This document shows positions 21,639 to 30,610 of a stretch of DNA of 64,000 bases, in pieces; positions within the stretch are counted from its first letter, which is position 1, and the number at the start of each line of letters is the position of its first letter. This stretch comes from Azospirillum agricola (GTDB taxonomy: Bacteria > Pseudomonadota > Alphaproteobacteria > Azospirillales > Azospirillaceae). The DNA lies in NCBI RefSeq assembly GCF_017876095.1, contig NZ_JAGINM010000004.1, positions 124,001-188,000 of the forward strand, written 5' to 3'. The notes below the pieces were generated by a model, which was not told the DNA's origin, did no database searches, and saw only the letters and a program-made list of their open reading frames with translations. Made by a program: the position numbers and the translations under genes.

Positions 21639-21992
21639 TCACGCCTTCTTCACGAACTCCGACTTCAGGTTCATCGCGCCGATCCCGTCGATCTTACAGG
21701 CGATGTTGTGACCGTCGGCACCGTCGACCAGACGGATGTTCTTCACCTTGGTCCCGCCCTTGACGACCAGCGACGAGCCCTTGACCTTCAGGTCCTTGAT
21801 CACGGTCACGCTGTCGCCATCGCTGAGCGGGTTGCCGTTGGCGTCCCGCACGCCCTCCGACGCCTCCGCCCCGGCATCCCCGGCCGCCGCCTCCGGGTTC
21901 CATTCATGGGCGCACTCCGGGCAGATCCACAGGCTGCCGTCCTGGTAGACATGCTCGGAACCGCATTGCGGGCACTTCAGATCGTCGGACAT
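21639..21992 (-). CDS. yjdM: YjdM/PhnA-type zinc-ribbon protein
   Basis: A 117-residue protein with an N-terminal zinc ribbon ([13 protein letters not shown] and CPECAHEW) and the conserved C-terminal beta domain ([46 protein letters not shown]). This matches the PhnA/YjdM family. Despite the historical name 'alkylphosphonate uptake protein', it has no phn genes nearby and its biochemical role is unsettled. It converges on leuC and shares its terminator. Confidence 0.92.
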   Translation of the reverse strand: MSDDLKCPQCGSEHVYQDGSLWICPECAHEWNPEAAAGDAGAEASEGVRDANGNPLSDGDSVTVIKDLKVKGSSLVVKGGTKVKNIRLVDGADGHNIACKIDGIGAMNLKSEFVKKA

Positions 21993-22088
21993 CGCTTTTC
22001 CTCGTCGCTTGGGGCCGGCACCCTAATGCACGGAGCCATCGAATAGGAACCCCAAGCCGCCGCTCCCGCAAGATTGCGACGGTATGGC

Positions 22089-23489
22089 TCAGTCGCCCCG
22101 CCCCCGCGCCTGCCCCAGCAGGCCCTGCGGGCGGTAGATCAGGAACAGGGTCAGCAGCCCGAAGGCGACGATGTCCTTGTAGGCGATGACGAAGTACGCC
22201 GACCAGAAGGTCTCCACCAACCCGAGCAGCGCGCCGCCCAGCATCGCCCCCGGCACCGAGCCGATGCCGCCGACCACCGCCGCCGCCAGCGCCTTGAAGC
22301 CGATCAGGTAGCCGGTGAAGAAGTTCACCCCGCCGTAATAGAGCGCGATCACCGCCCCCGCCGCCGCCGCCAGCCCGCCGCCGATGGCGAAGGTGACGGC
22401 CACCGTCCGGTTGACGTCCACCCCCATCAGCTCCGCCGCCGCCACGTCGTCGGTGCAGGCGCGGTGGGCCCGGCCGAAGGGCGTCCGCTGCATGATTCCC
22501 CACAACAGCGCGTAGAGCCCGCCGGTCAGCGCCAGGATCGCCAGTTGCGAGGACAGCGCCGTCACCGTGAAGGCCCCGTCGCCGATCAGGTCGTGGCGGT
22601 CGGCGAGGACCGGCGTCGGCCACCAGTCGCGGGCGCCGTGCAGCAGCCGCACCCCCTCCTGCCAGGCGACCGACAGCCCGACCGCGACGATCAGCGGCGT
22701 GTGCGAGCGGACCCGGCGCAGCCGGCGGAACACCAGCCGGTCCATCGTCCAGCCCTGCACGGCGGTGAAGCCCATGACCAGCACCAGCATTCCCAGCAGC
22801 GCCGGCGGCCAGCTCGCCCAGCCGGCCATGCCGAGCCCGGCGGCGGCCATCGCGGTCAGCATGGCGCCGACCATGGTCAGTTCGCCCATCGCGAGGTTGA
22901 TCTGGCCGAGGATGGCGTAGACCAGCGTGTAGCCGAGCGCCAGCAGCCCGTAGACGCAGGCCACCGTCGCCGCGTTGACGATCTGCTGCAACAGGAACAG
23001 CCACGGCGTCCAGGCCGTCGGCGGCGAGCGGACGATCTCGGCGGCCGGGGCGGCGTCGTGGCGCGGCGGCTTGATGCGGACCCACTGCTCCAGCATGGCG
23101 AAGCGGATCGGGCTCAGCCAGCCGGTGCGGTCGGTGGCGACCGCCTCCAGGCTGGTGCGCCCGGCCTCCGTCGCGGTGCCGGCGAAGCGGCAGGCGATCC
23201 AATGGACCACCCCGCCGGTCTGGTAATCGACGCGGACGATGCGCCGGTCCTCAGGATCCATCCGCGTCCGGGCGTCGGTGATGGGATCGGATTCGAAGGC
23301 CGGGATCAGCTTGCGGCACAGCAGATCCTGGTCGGCATCGATGCCGCACCCGGACAGCAGCAGAAGCGAGGCGGCCAGCAGAAGGAGGATGCGGAGCACG
23401 GAGCGGCCCGGACGTGGCAGGATCTCCAGCGTAGCGGCAATCCGTGCGGCTGGGAAGTTGCCGCCAGCTCTACGACTGGACGCGATCAA
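22089..23489 (-). CDS. LivH-type branched-chain amino-acid ABC permease with lipoprotein-like N-terminal domain
   Basis: The C-terminal 300 residues are a LivH-type inner-membrane permease (YGLLALGYTLVYAILGQINLA, FGRAHRACTDDVAAAELMGVD, GGIGSVPGAMLGGALLGLVE). Ahead of it is a hydrophobic stretch with a lipobox (LLLLAASLLLLSGCG, Cys near residue 48) and about 100 hydrophilic residues with two more cysteines. The first Met is at 23489, but a GTG at 23399 would begin directly at the signal-like helix and is a likelier start. No LivM, ATPase or binding protein genes accompany it, so the rest of the transporter must be encoded elsewhere. Substrate unknown. Confidence 0.82.
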   Translation of the reverse strand: MIASSRRAGGNFPAARIAATLEILPRPGRSVLRILLLLAASLLLLSGCGIDADQDLLCRKLIPAFESDPITDARTRMDPEDRRIVRVDYQTGGVVHWIACRFAGTATEAGRTSLEAVATDRTGWLSPIRFAMLEQWVRIKPPRHDAAPAAEIVRSPPTAWTPWLFLLQQIVNAATVACVYGLLALGYTLVYAILGQINLAMGELTMVGAMLTAMAAAGLGMAGWASWPPALLGMLVLVMGFTAVQGWTMDRLVFRRLRRVRSHTPLIVAVGLSVAWQEGVRLLHGARDWWPTPVLADRHDLIGDGAFTVTALSSQLAILALTGGLYALLWGIMQRTPFGRAHRACTDDVAAAELMGVDVNRTVAVTFAIGGGLAAAAGAVIALYYGGVNFFTGYLIGFKALAAAVVGGIGSVPGAMLGGALLGLVETFWSAYFVIAYKDIVAFGLLTLFLIYRPQGLLGQARGRGD

Positions 23490-23504
23490 AAGGTTTTATT
23501 CTTT

Positions 23505-23669
23505 GACACAGATGAACACAGATAGACACAGATGAACAAAATACAAATATATGATTTTCTCTTCAATCACTGCCGCAATGCCCCTTAAAACCAATCCACA
23601 GAAACGCCTCATGGGGCAAGGCAAACGCTCATCTCAGTTCATCTGTGTCTATCTGTGTTCATCTGTGTC
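23505..23669. repeat. Perfect 33-bp inverted repeat built of 10-bp units
   Basis: The left arm (23505-23537) consists of G, then ACACAGATGA, ACACAGATAG, ACACAGATGA, then AC. The right arm (23637-23669) is its exact reverse complement. Between them lie 99 bp that are AT-richer than the surroundings and have no ORF. It sits between the end of truA and the start of the permease gene, both leftward. A related copy with the same 10-bp phase lies at 36123-36151. Such ACACAGAT-type repeats occur in intergenic DNA of diverse bacteria; I know of no established role. Confidence 0.85.
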
Positions 23670-23689
23670 TAAAACTCAAAGACGCCCGC

Positions 23690-24427
23690 TCAATAGCGCG
23701 CGGAGACGAAATACAGCCCGTCCGGCGGCGCCGTCGGCCCGGCCTTGGCGCGGTCGCGGGCGTCGAGCGCGCGGCGAAGGTCGGCGTCCGTCCATTTGCC
23801 CGCCCCCACCAGCTCCAGCGTGCCGACCATGTTGCGCACCTGGTGGTGCAGGAAGGAGCGCGCGGCGGCGTGGACACGGATCTCGTCGCCCGACCGCTCG
23901 ACGTCGAGCCGGTCGAGCGTCTTCAGCGGCGACTTGGCTTGGCAGAGCGAGGCGCGGAAGCTGGTGAAGTCGTGCGCGCCGACCAGAACCTGCGCCGCCT
24001 CGTGCATCGCCTCGGCGTTCAGCGGCCGCGTGACGTGCCACGCCCGCCCGGATTCGAGCGCCAGCGGCGCCCGCCGGTTGACGATGCGGTAGACGTAGGA
24101 CCGCCCGACGGAGGTCAGCCGCGCGTGGAAATCCTCGGGCGCCGGCTCGACCTCGACCACCGCGATCGGTTCCGGCTTCAGGTGGAAGTTCAGCGCATCG
24201 CGCAGCTTCAGCCCGGTGAAGCTCTTCTCCAGGTCGAAATGGCAGACCTGCCCCAGCGCGTGCACCCCGGCGTCGGTGCGGCCGGAGCCGTGGACGCGCA
24301 CGGTCTCGCCGGACAGGCGCCGCACCGCCTCCTCCAGATGCTGCTGCACCGAGGGGCCGTTGTCCTGCCGCTGCCAGCCGACGAAGGGCCGGCCGTCATA
24401 CTCGACCGTCAGTTTCCAGCGTTGCAT
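23690..24427 (-). CDS. truA: tRNA pseudouridine(38-40) synthase
   Basis: Converts uridines 38-40 of the tRNA anticodon stem-loop to pseudouridine. The 245-residue length is standard. The catalytic aspartate is Asp52 in [23 protein letters not shown] and [18 protein letters not shown] are other family signatures. Its start overlaps the end of fmt by 19 bp, so it is the last gene of a def-fmt-truA translation operon. Confidence 0.97.
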   Translation of the reverse strand: MQRWKLTVEYDGRPFVGWQRQDNGPSVQQHLEEAVRRLSGETVRVHGSGRTDAGVHALGQVCHFDLEKSFTGLKLRDALNFHLKPEPIAVVEVEPAPEDFHARLTSVGRSYVYRIVNRRAPLALESGRAWHVTRPLNAEAMHEAAQVLVGAHDFTSFRASLCQAKSPLKTLDRLDVERSGDEIRVHAAARSFLHHQVRNMVGTLELVGAGKWTDADLRRALDARDRAKAGPTAPPDGLYFVSARY

Positions 24428-25380
24428 GAGCCGACATGTCCGCCCACGGGGCCACCCACGGAAAGCGCGAAGCCGCGCAGGAAGGCGGCGCCGTCCACCG
24501 GCGCCTTGCCCGGCCGCTGCACGCGGGTCAGCCGCACGGCGCCCTCCGCGCAGGCCACCGTCAGCCGGTCGTCCAGCAGGGTCCCCGGCGCACCGGAGGC
24601 ATCGGCCACCAGTTCGGCGGCGAGCACCTTGATGCGCTCGGTCCCGCGTTCGCCCTCGACGTCGAACCAGCAGCCCGGCCAGGGGGTCAGCGCCCGCACC
24701 TGCCGTTCCACGCAGGCGGCGTCACGGGTCCAGTCGAGCCGCCCGTCCTCGCGCGTCAGCTTGGCGGCGTAGGTCACGCCCTCCTCGGGCTGCGGCTCGG
24801 CGGCCAGCGTTCCGGCGGCGAGCCCGGCCAGCGCCGGAGCGATCATGCGCGCGCCGAGCGCGGCCAGTTCGTCGTGCAGGCTGCTGGCGGTGGTCGCCGG
24901 CGTGATCGCCACGGCCTCCTTCGACAGCATGGCGCCGGTGTCGAGCCCGATGTCCATCTGCATGATGGTGATGCCGGTCTCGGCGTCGCCCGCCAGGATC
25001 GAGCGCTGGATCGGCGCCGCGCCCCGCCAGCGCGGCAGCAGCGAGCCGTGCACGTTGACGCAACCCAGGCGCGGGGCGTCGAGGACCGGCTGCGGCAGGA
25101 TCAGCCCATAGGCGGCGACCACCGCCGCGTCGGCGTCGAGCGCCGCGAACTCGGCCTGTGCCTCGGCGTTGCGCAGGCTCTTGGGCGTGCGCACCGGGAT
25201 GCCGTGCTCCTCGGCGAAGCGGTGGACGGGGGATGCCTGCACCTGCTGCCCGCGCCCGGCCGGGCGCGGCGGCTGGCTGTAGACGCAGACCACGGCGTGG
25301 CCCGCCCCGATCAGCGCGGCGAGGCTGGGCACGGCGAAGTCCGGCGTGCCCATGAAGACGAGACGGAGCGGGGCGGTCAT
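24409..25380 (-). CDS. fmt: Methionyl-tRNA formyltransferase
   Basis: Formylates initiator Met-tRNA with 10-formyltetrahydrofolate. The 323 residues include the N-terminal formyltransferase domain ([32 protein letters not shown] with the active-site loop, [13 protein letters not shown]) and the C-terminal tRNA-binding domain ([18 protein letters not shown]). It starts 7 bp after def and overlaps truA by 19 bp. Pairing with peptide deformylase is the classical arrangement: one adds the formyl group, the other removes it from nascent protein. Confidence 0.97.
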   Translation of the reverse strand: MTAPLRLVFMGTPDFAVPSLAALIGAGHAVVCVYSQPPRPAGRGQQVQASPVHRFAEEHGIPVRTPKSLRNAEAQAEFAALDADAAVVAAYGLILPQPVLDAPRLGCVNVHGSLLPRWRGAAPIQRSILAGDAETGITIMQMDIGLDTGAMLSKEAVAITPATTASSLHDELAALGARMIAPALAGLAAGTLAAEPQPEEGVTYAAKLTREDGRLDWTRDAACVERQVRALTPWPGCWFDVEGERGTERIKVLAAELVADASGAPGTLLDDRLTVACAEGAVRLTRVQRPGKAPVDGAAFLRGFALSVGGPVGGHVGSCNAGN

Positions 25381-25387
25381 GGCGGGA

Positions 25388-25900
25388 TCAGGCGCTCGCC
25401 TTCTGCTGCTTCTGCACCTTGCGCAGGATCATGTTGCGCTTGAGCAGCGACAGGTAATCGACGAACAGCACGCCGTTCAGATGGTCGATCTCGTGCTGGA
25501 GGCAGGTCGCCAGCATGCCGTCGGCCTCGATCTCGCGCGGCTCGTTCTTCTCGTCGAGGTAGCGCACGCGCACCGACAGCGGCCGGGTGACCTCGGCGTA
25601 CTGTTCGGGCACCGACAGGCAGCCTTCCTCGCAGATCCCCTTCTCCTCCGACGACCAGACGATCTCCGGGTTGGCGAGGCGGATCGGGTTGGGCGTCTCG
25701 CCCTTCTCGTGCACGTCGACGACGATGACCCGCTCCGACCGGCCGATCTGCGGTGCGGCGAGCCCGATGCCCTTGGCGGCGTACATGGTCTCGACCATGT
25801 CGTCCATCAGCTTGGCGACGCGCGCATCGACGGCCGCGACCGGCTTCGCCTTCTGCTTGAGGACCGGGTGCGGGGCGACGAGGATCGGAAGGACGGCCAT
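25388..25900 (-). CDS. def: Peptide deformylase
   Basis: Removes the N-formyl group from nascent polypeptides. The 170 residues carry the three signature motifs: [10 protein letters not shown] (44-53), EGCLSVP with metal ligand Cys94, and QHEIDHLNG with His136, His140 and catalytic Glu137. The ATG at 25900 gives the normal [14 protein letters not shown] start; the frame is open much further upstream without protein-like character. First gene of def-fmt-truA. Confidence 0.97.
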   Translation of the reverse strand: MAVLPILVAPHPVLKQKAKPVAAVDARVAKLMDDMVETMYAAKGIGLAAPQIGRSERVIVVDVHEKGETPNPIRLANPEIVWSSEEKGICEEGCLSVPEQYAEVTRPLSVRVRYLDEKNEPREIEADGMLATCLQHEIDHLNGVLFVDYLSLLKRNMILRKVQKQQKASA

Positions 25901-26025
25901 GGGTGCTCGACAGCGATGGTAAAGGGGGATCAAAGGGTCAAAGTAGGCGGCCCCTGCCACCGGGTCAAGGAATCCGCCCGATGGAAACGCCCGCGCGGTC
26001 GGGCGGCCGCCCGGCGAGGGCCGCG

Positions 26026-27126
26026 TCAGGCGGCGGCCTTCGTCTCGGTGGTGCCGGCCACGGCGTCCGGCGCGGCGGTGGTCGGCGCGGCGGCGGCGGC
26101 CGAAGTGACGGTGTTGGCCGCCGTGGTCGCCGATTCCGACCCGACGATCCGGCCCAGCCCGAGGCCCAGCCCGAAGCCGACGCCGGAGTCGCCGGCCTGG
26201 TCGGTGCGCACCGGCTCCTCGCGCATCTTGCGGTTCTCCTTGTCGCGCGGACGGGTCTCGCGGCCGTTGATGCTGTCGACCTCGTCCGGCGTCTCCAGCG
26301 CGTTCAGCGCCAGCACCTGATAGATCGACAGCGGCGTGCCGTTCAGCGACTTGGCCGGCGGCATCGGCACCTGGGTGGTGAAGCCGTCGGGCATGTCCTG
26401 CTTGCGCACCGCGTCGGCCGCCACCTGCCCCGGAGCGAAGCTCGCCAGCGGGTTCTCCGAGAATTTGGTGGCGAACTTGTCGTAGATCTCCTTCAGCGAC
26501 TTCGCCTTGCCGGTGGCCTTGTCGAAGAAGACGTTCTTGTTGGCCGCCGCCGCCTCGGGGAAGACGTCGCGGGCGGTGCGGCTGGGGTTGTCCTGCATGG
26601 CGTTCAGGAACTTCGACGCACCGCCGGCCCCCAGGAAATGCGCCATGTAGAGTTCGGTGGAGCCGATGGTCCCCTTCACCGTGTCCTCCAGATACTCCTT
26701 GTTGTCGCGGGTGTATTCCGCCGCCATCAGCGCCGAGACGGAGGGATCCTTGCGCAGGTCCAGGATCTCCTTCTTCATGTCGGCGTCGGCGACGTAGGGA
26801 CGGCCGTCGCCGCGGGTCTGGATGGCGTTGGCGTAGCGGCCCAGCCCATGGTCGGCGCCATGCTCCTTCATCGTCTGCAACCAGGTGCTGTCGATGAACT
26901 GGTACAGCCCCGTCGCCGAGGAGGAGGAGGACTTTACGTCCGTGCGGTAGCCGCTCTCCACGGCAGCTTTTTCCATGAGGTAGGAAAAATCGACCCCCGT
27001 CCGGGCGCTGGCGTTGCGCACGGCGGCCTCGACGTTGGCCGCCGCTCCGCCACGGGCGGACTTGGCCTGCTGGGCAGTCTGCTGGGCGGTGTCGCTGGAA
27101 AGGCCAAGGGCGGACGCGAAGCTCAT
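26026..27126 (-). CDS. Transglycosylase SLT-domain protein
   Basis: A 366-residue protein. Residues about 30-110 form a lysozyme-like SLT fold: the catalytic Glu is in EKAAVESGYRTDV, followed by SSSATGLYQFIDSTWLQTM. The rest is an extended alphaproteobacterial domain and a low-complexity Ala/Thr/Gly tail. No clear signal peptide is seen at MSFASALGLSSD; similar proteins are sometimes exported through the flagellar or other systems, which is inference. The ATG at 27126 is preferred over upstream starts. Cleaves peptidoglycan, presumably to remodel the wall locally. Divergent from the acyl-CoA dehydrogenase gene. Confidence 0.82.
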   Translation of the reverse strand: MSFASALGLSSDTAQQTAQQAKSARGGAAANVEAAVRNASARTGVDFSYLMEKAAVESGYRTDVKSSSSSATGLYQFIDSTWLQTMKEHGADHGLGRYANAIQTRGDGRPYVADADMKKEILDLRKDPSVSALMAAEYTRDNKEYLEDTVKGTIGSTELYMAHFLGAGGASKFLNAMQDNPSRTARDVFPEAAAANKNVFFDKATGKAKSLKEIYDKFATKFSENPLASFAPGQVAADAVRKQDMPDGFTTQVPMPPAKSLNGTPLSIYQVLALNALETPDEVDSINGRETRPRDKENRKMREEPVRTDQAGDSGVGFGLGLGLGRIVGSESATTAANTVTSAAAAAPTTAAPDAVAGTTETKAAA

Positions 27127-27285
27127 GGGGGCGGTCCTCGTGCTGAGACACCAGCAACCATGCATCAGCCATGCCAATTCGGCGGAGCCCCATGCCCGCA
27201 GGGCGTCTTGCAGCGGAGCGTCCCCCGGCATAGCCTTCGACGAAACAGCCGGCAAGACGAGGACGCACGCCAGCGCGTTCTCTCG

Positions 27286-27310
27286 CCATGCACCATTCGA
27301 TGGTGTATGG
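27286..27310. promoter_or_regulatory. 25-bp palindromic operator candidate before the acyl-CoA dehydrogenase gene
   Basis: CCATGCACCAT, TCG, ATGGTGTATGG: 11-bp arms matching at 10 of 11 positions, 64 bp upstream of the ATG at 27374. A third ATGGTG follows at 27307-27312. Size and symmetry suit a TetR, GntR or MarR-type dimer; fatty-acid genes are often under such control. No regulator gene is adjacent. Confidence 0.5.
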
Positions 27311-27373
27311 TGACGTATAGGTCAATCAACAGCAACAGGCCCCGCCAAAGGCCACCGGGAGGTCCGTTCCGCC

Positions 27374-29173
27374 ATGAGTTCCTACACCGCTCCGGTCGAC
27401 GATCTGCGCTTCGTCCTCAACGAGGTGGTCGGCCTCGACGCCGTCGCCGCATTGCCCCATTGCGAATCGGCGGCCCCCGATCTGGTCGACGCCATCCTGG
27501 AGGAGGCCGGGAAGTTCGCCTCCGGCGTGCTCGCCCCGCTCAACCCGGTCGGGGACAAGCAGGGCTCGAAGCTGGAGAACGGCGTCGTCCGCACGCCGAC
27601 CGGCTGGAAGGAGGCCTACGGCCAGTTCACCGAGGCCGGCTGGAACAGCCTGCCCTTCGAGCCGGATTACGGCGGGCAGGGCCTGCCCTGGACGGTGGCC
27701 TTCGCGGTGAACGAGATGTGGCAGGCGGCCAACCTGTCCTTCGGCCTGTGCCCGCTGCTGACCCAGGGCGCCGTGGACCTGCTGACCGAGCACGCCAGCG
27801 ACGAGCAGAAGGCGGTCTACCTGTCGAAGATGATCTCGGGCGAATGGACCGGGACGATGAACCTGACCGAGCCGCAGGCCGGTTCCGACCTCGCCGCCGT
27901 GCGCACCCGCGCGGTGCGGGCCGACGACGGGACCTACCGCATCACCGGCCAGAAGATCTTCATCACCTACGGCGAGCATGACCTGACGGAGAACATCGTC
28001 CATCTGGTGCTCGCCCGCCTGCCCGACGCGCCGGCCGGCATCAAGGGCATCAGCCTGTTCATCGTGCCGAAGTTCCTGCCCGACGCCGACGGCACCCCCG
28101 GCGCCCGCAACGACCTGCGCTGCGCCAGCCTGGAGCACAAGCTCGGCATCATGGCCAGCCCGACCGCCGTCATGGCCTATGGCGACGACGGCGGGGCCAT
28201 CGGCTTCCTGGTCGGCCAGGAGAACCGTGGCATCGAGTACATGTTCACGATGATGAACAACGCCCGGCTCGGCGTCGGCATCCAGGGCGTCGCGGTGGCG
28301 GAGCGCGCCTACCAGCAGGCCCGCGACTACGCCAAGGCCCGCGTGCAGAGCAAGGACGTCGCCGACGCCAAGGGCGCGGCGGTCGCCATCATCAAGCATC
28401 CGGACGTGCGCCGCATGCTGCTGGACATGCGCGCCAAGACCGAGGCCGCCCGCGCGCTGGCGCTCTACGCCGGCACGCAGCTCGACACCGCCCGCCATCA
28501 CGAGGACGCCGATGTCCGCGCGGCGGCGGCGGCGCGGGTCGACGTGCTGACCCCGATCGTCAAGGCCTGGTCGACCGACATCGGCTGCGACGTCGCCTCC
28601 ACCGGCGTGCAGATCCATGGCGGCATGGGCTTCATCGAGGAGACGGGCGCCGCCCAGCATTACCGCGACGCCCGCATCACCCCGATCTACGAGGGCACCA
28701 ACGGCATCCACGCCAACGACCTCGCCTTCCGCAAGACCGGGCGCGACAAGGGGGCGGCGGCCAAGGCCTTCATCGCCGAGATGCGGGCGACGGCGGCGGA
28801 GCTGGCGAACGCTCCCGGCGACGACCTCGCGGTGATCCGCGCCGAGCTGACGGCCGGTCTCGACGCGCTCGACAAGGCGGTGGACTGGATCGTCGGCGCC
28901 CAGGCCGAGGGCGACGCCCGTGGTGCCGCGGCCGGCGCCGTGGCCTATCTGAAGCTGTGGGGCACGGTGGCCGGCGGCTGGATGCTGGCGCGCTCGGCCG
29001 CCAAGGCGGTGGAGGGGCTGAAGCGCCCCGGCGCCAACGCGTCCTTCCTGGAGACCAAGCTGGTCGTCGCGCGCTTCTACGCCGAGCAGATCCTGGCGAC
29101 CGCCCCGGCCCTGCTGCCGACCATCGCCAGCGCCCGCAACACCGTGCTGGCGCTGAGCGACGAGCAGTTCTGA
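27374..29173 (+). CDS. Acyl-CoA dehydrogenase (long, C-terminally extended subfamily)
   Basis: FAD enzyme introducing the alpha-beta double bond in an acyl-CoA. At 599 residues it belongs to the long subfamily, with an extra C-terminal domain, that includes 3-methylmercaptopropionyl-CoA dehydrogenase DmdC. Visible are the N-terminal helical domain, the FAD-binding TMNLTEPQAGSDLAAV, TGQKIFITYGEHD, HGGMGFIEETG and the catalytic Glu440 in ITPIYEGTNGIH. The ATG at 27374 is well supported by coding character. It is monocistronic with a hairpin terminator at 29181 and a palindrome in the promoter region. The natural substrate cannot be told. Confidence 0.93.
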   Translation: MSSYTAPVDDLRFVLNEVVGLDAVAALPHCESAAPDLVDAILEEAGKFASGVLAPLNPVGDKQGSKLENGVVRTPTGWKEAYGQFTEAGWNSLPFEPDYGGQGLPWTVAFAVNEMWQAANLSFGLCPLLTQGAVDLLTEHASDEQKAVYLSKMISGEWTGTMNLTEPQAGSDLAAVRTRAVRADDGTYRITGQKIFITYGEHDLTENIVHLVLARLPDAPAGIKGISLFIVPKFLPDADGTPGARNDLRCASLEHKLGIMASPTAVMAYGDDGGAIGFLVGQENRGIEYMFTMMNNARLGVGIQGVAVAERAYQQARDYAKARVQSKDVADAKGAAVAIIKHPDVRRMLLDMRAKTEAARALALYAGTQLDTARHHEDADVRAAAAARVDVLTPIVKAWSTDIGCDVASTGVQIHGGMGFIEETGAAQHYRDARITPIYEGTNGIHANDLAFRKTGRDKGAAAKAFIAEMRATAAELANAPGDDLAVIRAELTAGLDALDKAVDWIVGAQAEGDARGAAAGAVAYLKLWGTVAGGWMLARSAAKAVEGLKRPGANASFLETKLVVARFYAEQILATAPALLPTIASARNTVLALSDEQF

Positions 29174-29180
29174 CGAAGGA

Positions 29181-29205
29181 GCCCTCTCCCACCCTGGGAG
29201 AGGGC
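29181..29205. terminator. Hairpin between convergent genes
   Basis: Ten-base stem GCCCTCTCCC / GGGAGAGGGC with an ACCCT loop, between the acyl-CoA dehydrogenase stop and the end of the transhydrogenase gene. It belongs to the CCCTCTCCC type of extragenic palindrome also seen at 44899. Confidence 0.65.
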
Positions 29206-29212
29206 CTCCCCC

Positions 29213-30523
29213 TCACCAGTAGCGCATCGCCGCCGCGTAGAGCCCGCGCAGGTCGTCCTCCGACACCGGGCGCGGAGCGATGGTCAGCAGGCGCTGCTGC
29301 GCCGCCGCTCCCCGCACCAGCCCCGGAATGTCGGCCTTGCCGTAGCCCAGCGCCGACAGGCCGTTCGGCAGGCCGGTCGCCCGCATCATCGCGATCAGCC
29401 GGGTCGCCAGCAGCTCGCCGCCATCCTGTGGTCCGGCACCGCGCACATCCGCCCCCAACGCCTCCGCCGCGCGCAGATGCGCCTCGGGTGCGGCCGGGCC
29501 GGTGAAGCGGAAGGCGGCCGGCGCGTTCAGCACCACCGAGACGCCGTGCGGCACCATCGGATCGACCGCCTCGTAGCCGGTCGCGGTGAAGCTGTGGTTC
29601 ATCCCGGCCACCGAATAGGACATGGCGTGCGGGATGTGGACCCCGGCGTTGCCGAAGGCCAAGCCCGCCAGCGTCGCCGCGAACATCAGCGCGTCGCGCG
29701 CCTCCGCATCGTCCGGGTCGTTGACCGCCCGCTCCAGCCACGTGCCGCCGAGCCGGATCGCCTGGAGGCTACCGATGTCCGACCACGGGTTCGCCCCCTG
29801 GTAGGGCGGCCGCGCGGCGGAATTCTCCGGCCGGGGACGCGAGCGGTAGGGCCGCGCGGTGTGGCTCTCGATGGCGTGGGTCAGCACGTCGAAGCCGGTG
29901 GCGGCGATGGCGCCCGGCGGCAGGCTGTCGATGGTGCGCGGATCGACCACCGCCAGCGTCGGCCGCAGGAAGCGCGAGGAGATGCCGGTCTTCACTTGGC
30001 GTTCGACATGGTCGAAGATCGCCACGCCGGTGGTCTCGCTGCCGGTGCCGCAGGTGGTCGGGCAGGCGATGTGCGGCTTGACCGGGCCGGGCACCGGCCG
30101 CCCCTCGCCCAGCGGCTTGTTGACGTAGGCGAGGAAATCCGCCGGGTGGCTGGCGTAGAGATTCGCCGCCTTCGCCGTGTCGATCACCGAGCCGCCGCCG
30201 ATGGAGACGTAACCGTCGAAATTGCCCTCCCGCGCGAAGTCGGCGGCGTCGAGGAAGGAGGCGCTGGTCGGCTCCACCCGGCAACGGTCGAAGACCACCA
30301 CGTCGAGCCCGGCGCGCTTCAGCGAGTCGAGCGCGCTGCCGAAGGGCGCCGTCGCCGCCACGCGCGGGTCGGTGAACAGGGCGACGCGCCGCATGCCGAG
30401 CTGCTCGGCGTCGCCGCCCAGCTCGGCCAGCATGCCGGGGCCGAACTTCATGCGCGCGGCCTCGACGGTGAAGCCGGCCTCGCCGTCGGGGTCGATGGGG
30501 TAGGCGTCGCGGATCGGCGTCAT
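29213..30523 (-). CDS. Hydroxyacid-oxoacid transhydrogenase (iron-type alcohol dehydrogenase family)
   Basis: A 436-residue group III iron-dependent dehydrogenase. The dinucleotide-binding IGGGSVIDTAKAANLYASH and CPTTCGTGSETTGVAIFDH motifs and the metal ligands in GFDVLTHAIESH and GNAGVHIPHAMSY are intact. The full-length pattern, including a long insertion before NPWSD, matches ADHFE1/HOT, which couples oxidation of 4-hydroxybutyrate to reduction of 2-oxoglutarate, forming D-2-hydroxyglutarate. A D-2-hydroxyacid dehydrogenase to recycle that product is at 18.5 kb. The ATG at 30523 begins the conserved sequence. The call to HOT rather than another alcohol dehydrogenase is by similarity pattern. 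Confidence 0.85.
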   Translation of the reverse strand: MTPIRDAYPIDPDGEAGFTVEAARMKFGPGMLAELGGDAEQLGMRRVALFTDPRVAATAPFGSALDSLKRAGLDVVVFDRCRVEPTSASFLDAADFAREGNFDGYVSIGGGSVIDTAKAANLYASHPADFLAYVNKPLGEGRPVPGPVKPHIACPTTCGTGSETTGVAIFDHVERQVKTGISSRFLRPTLAVVDPRTIDSLPPGAIAATGFDVLTHAIESHTARPYRSRPRPENSAARPPYQGANPWSDIGSLQAIRLGGTWLERAVNDPDDAEARDALMFAATLAGLAFGNAGVHIPHAMSYSVAGMNHSFTATGYEAVDPMVPHGVSVVLNAPAAFRFTGPAAPEAHLRAAEALGADVRGAGPQDGGELLATRLIAMMRATGLPNGLSALGYGKADIPGLVRGAAAQQRLLTIAPRPVSEDDLRGLYAAAMRYW

Positions 30524-30610
30524 CGCGGGTGCTCCTCTCTCCGGGTCGGGTTCTCGTGCCCGGCCCGGATGGGAGCGCGGGAGACGGCGGCCTGTCAATG
30601 CGTCCGTTCG

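Noticed and set aside
23490..23690. CRISPR array made of ACACAGAT repeats
   Set aside because: Units are only 10 bp, contiguous without spacers, and inverted between the two arms; no cas genes are present.
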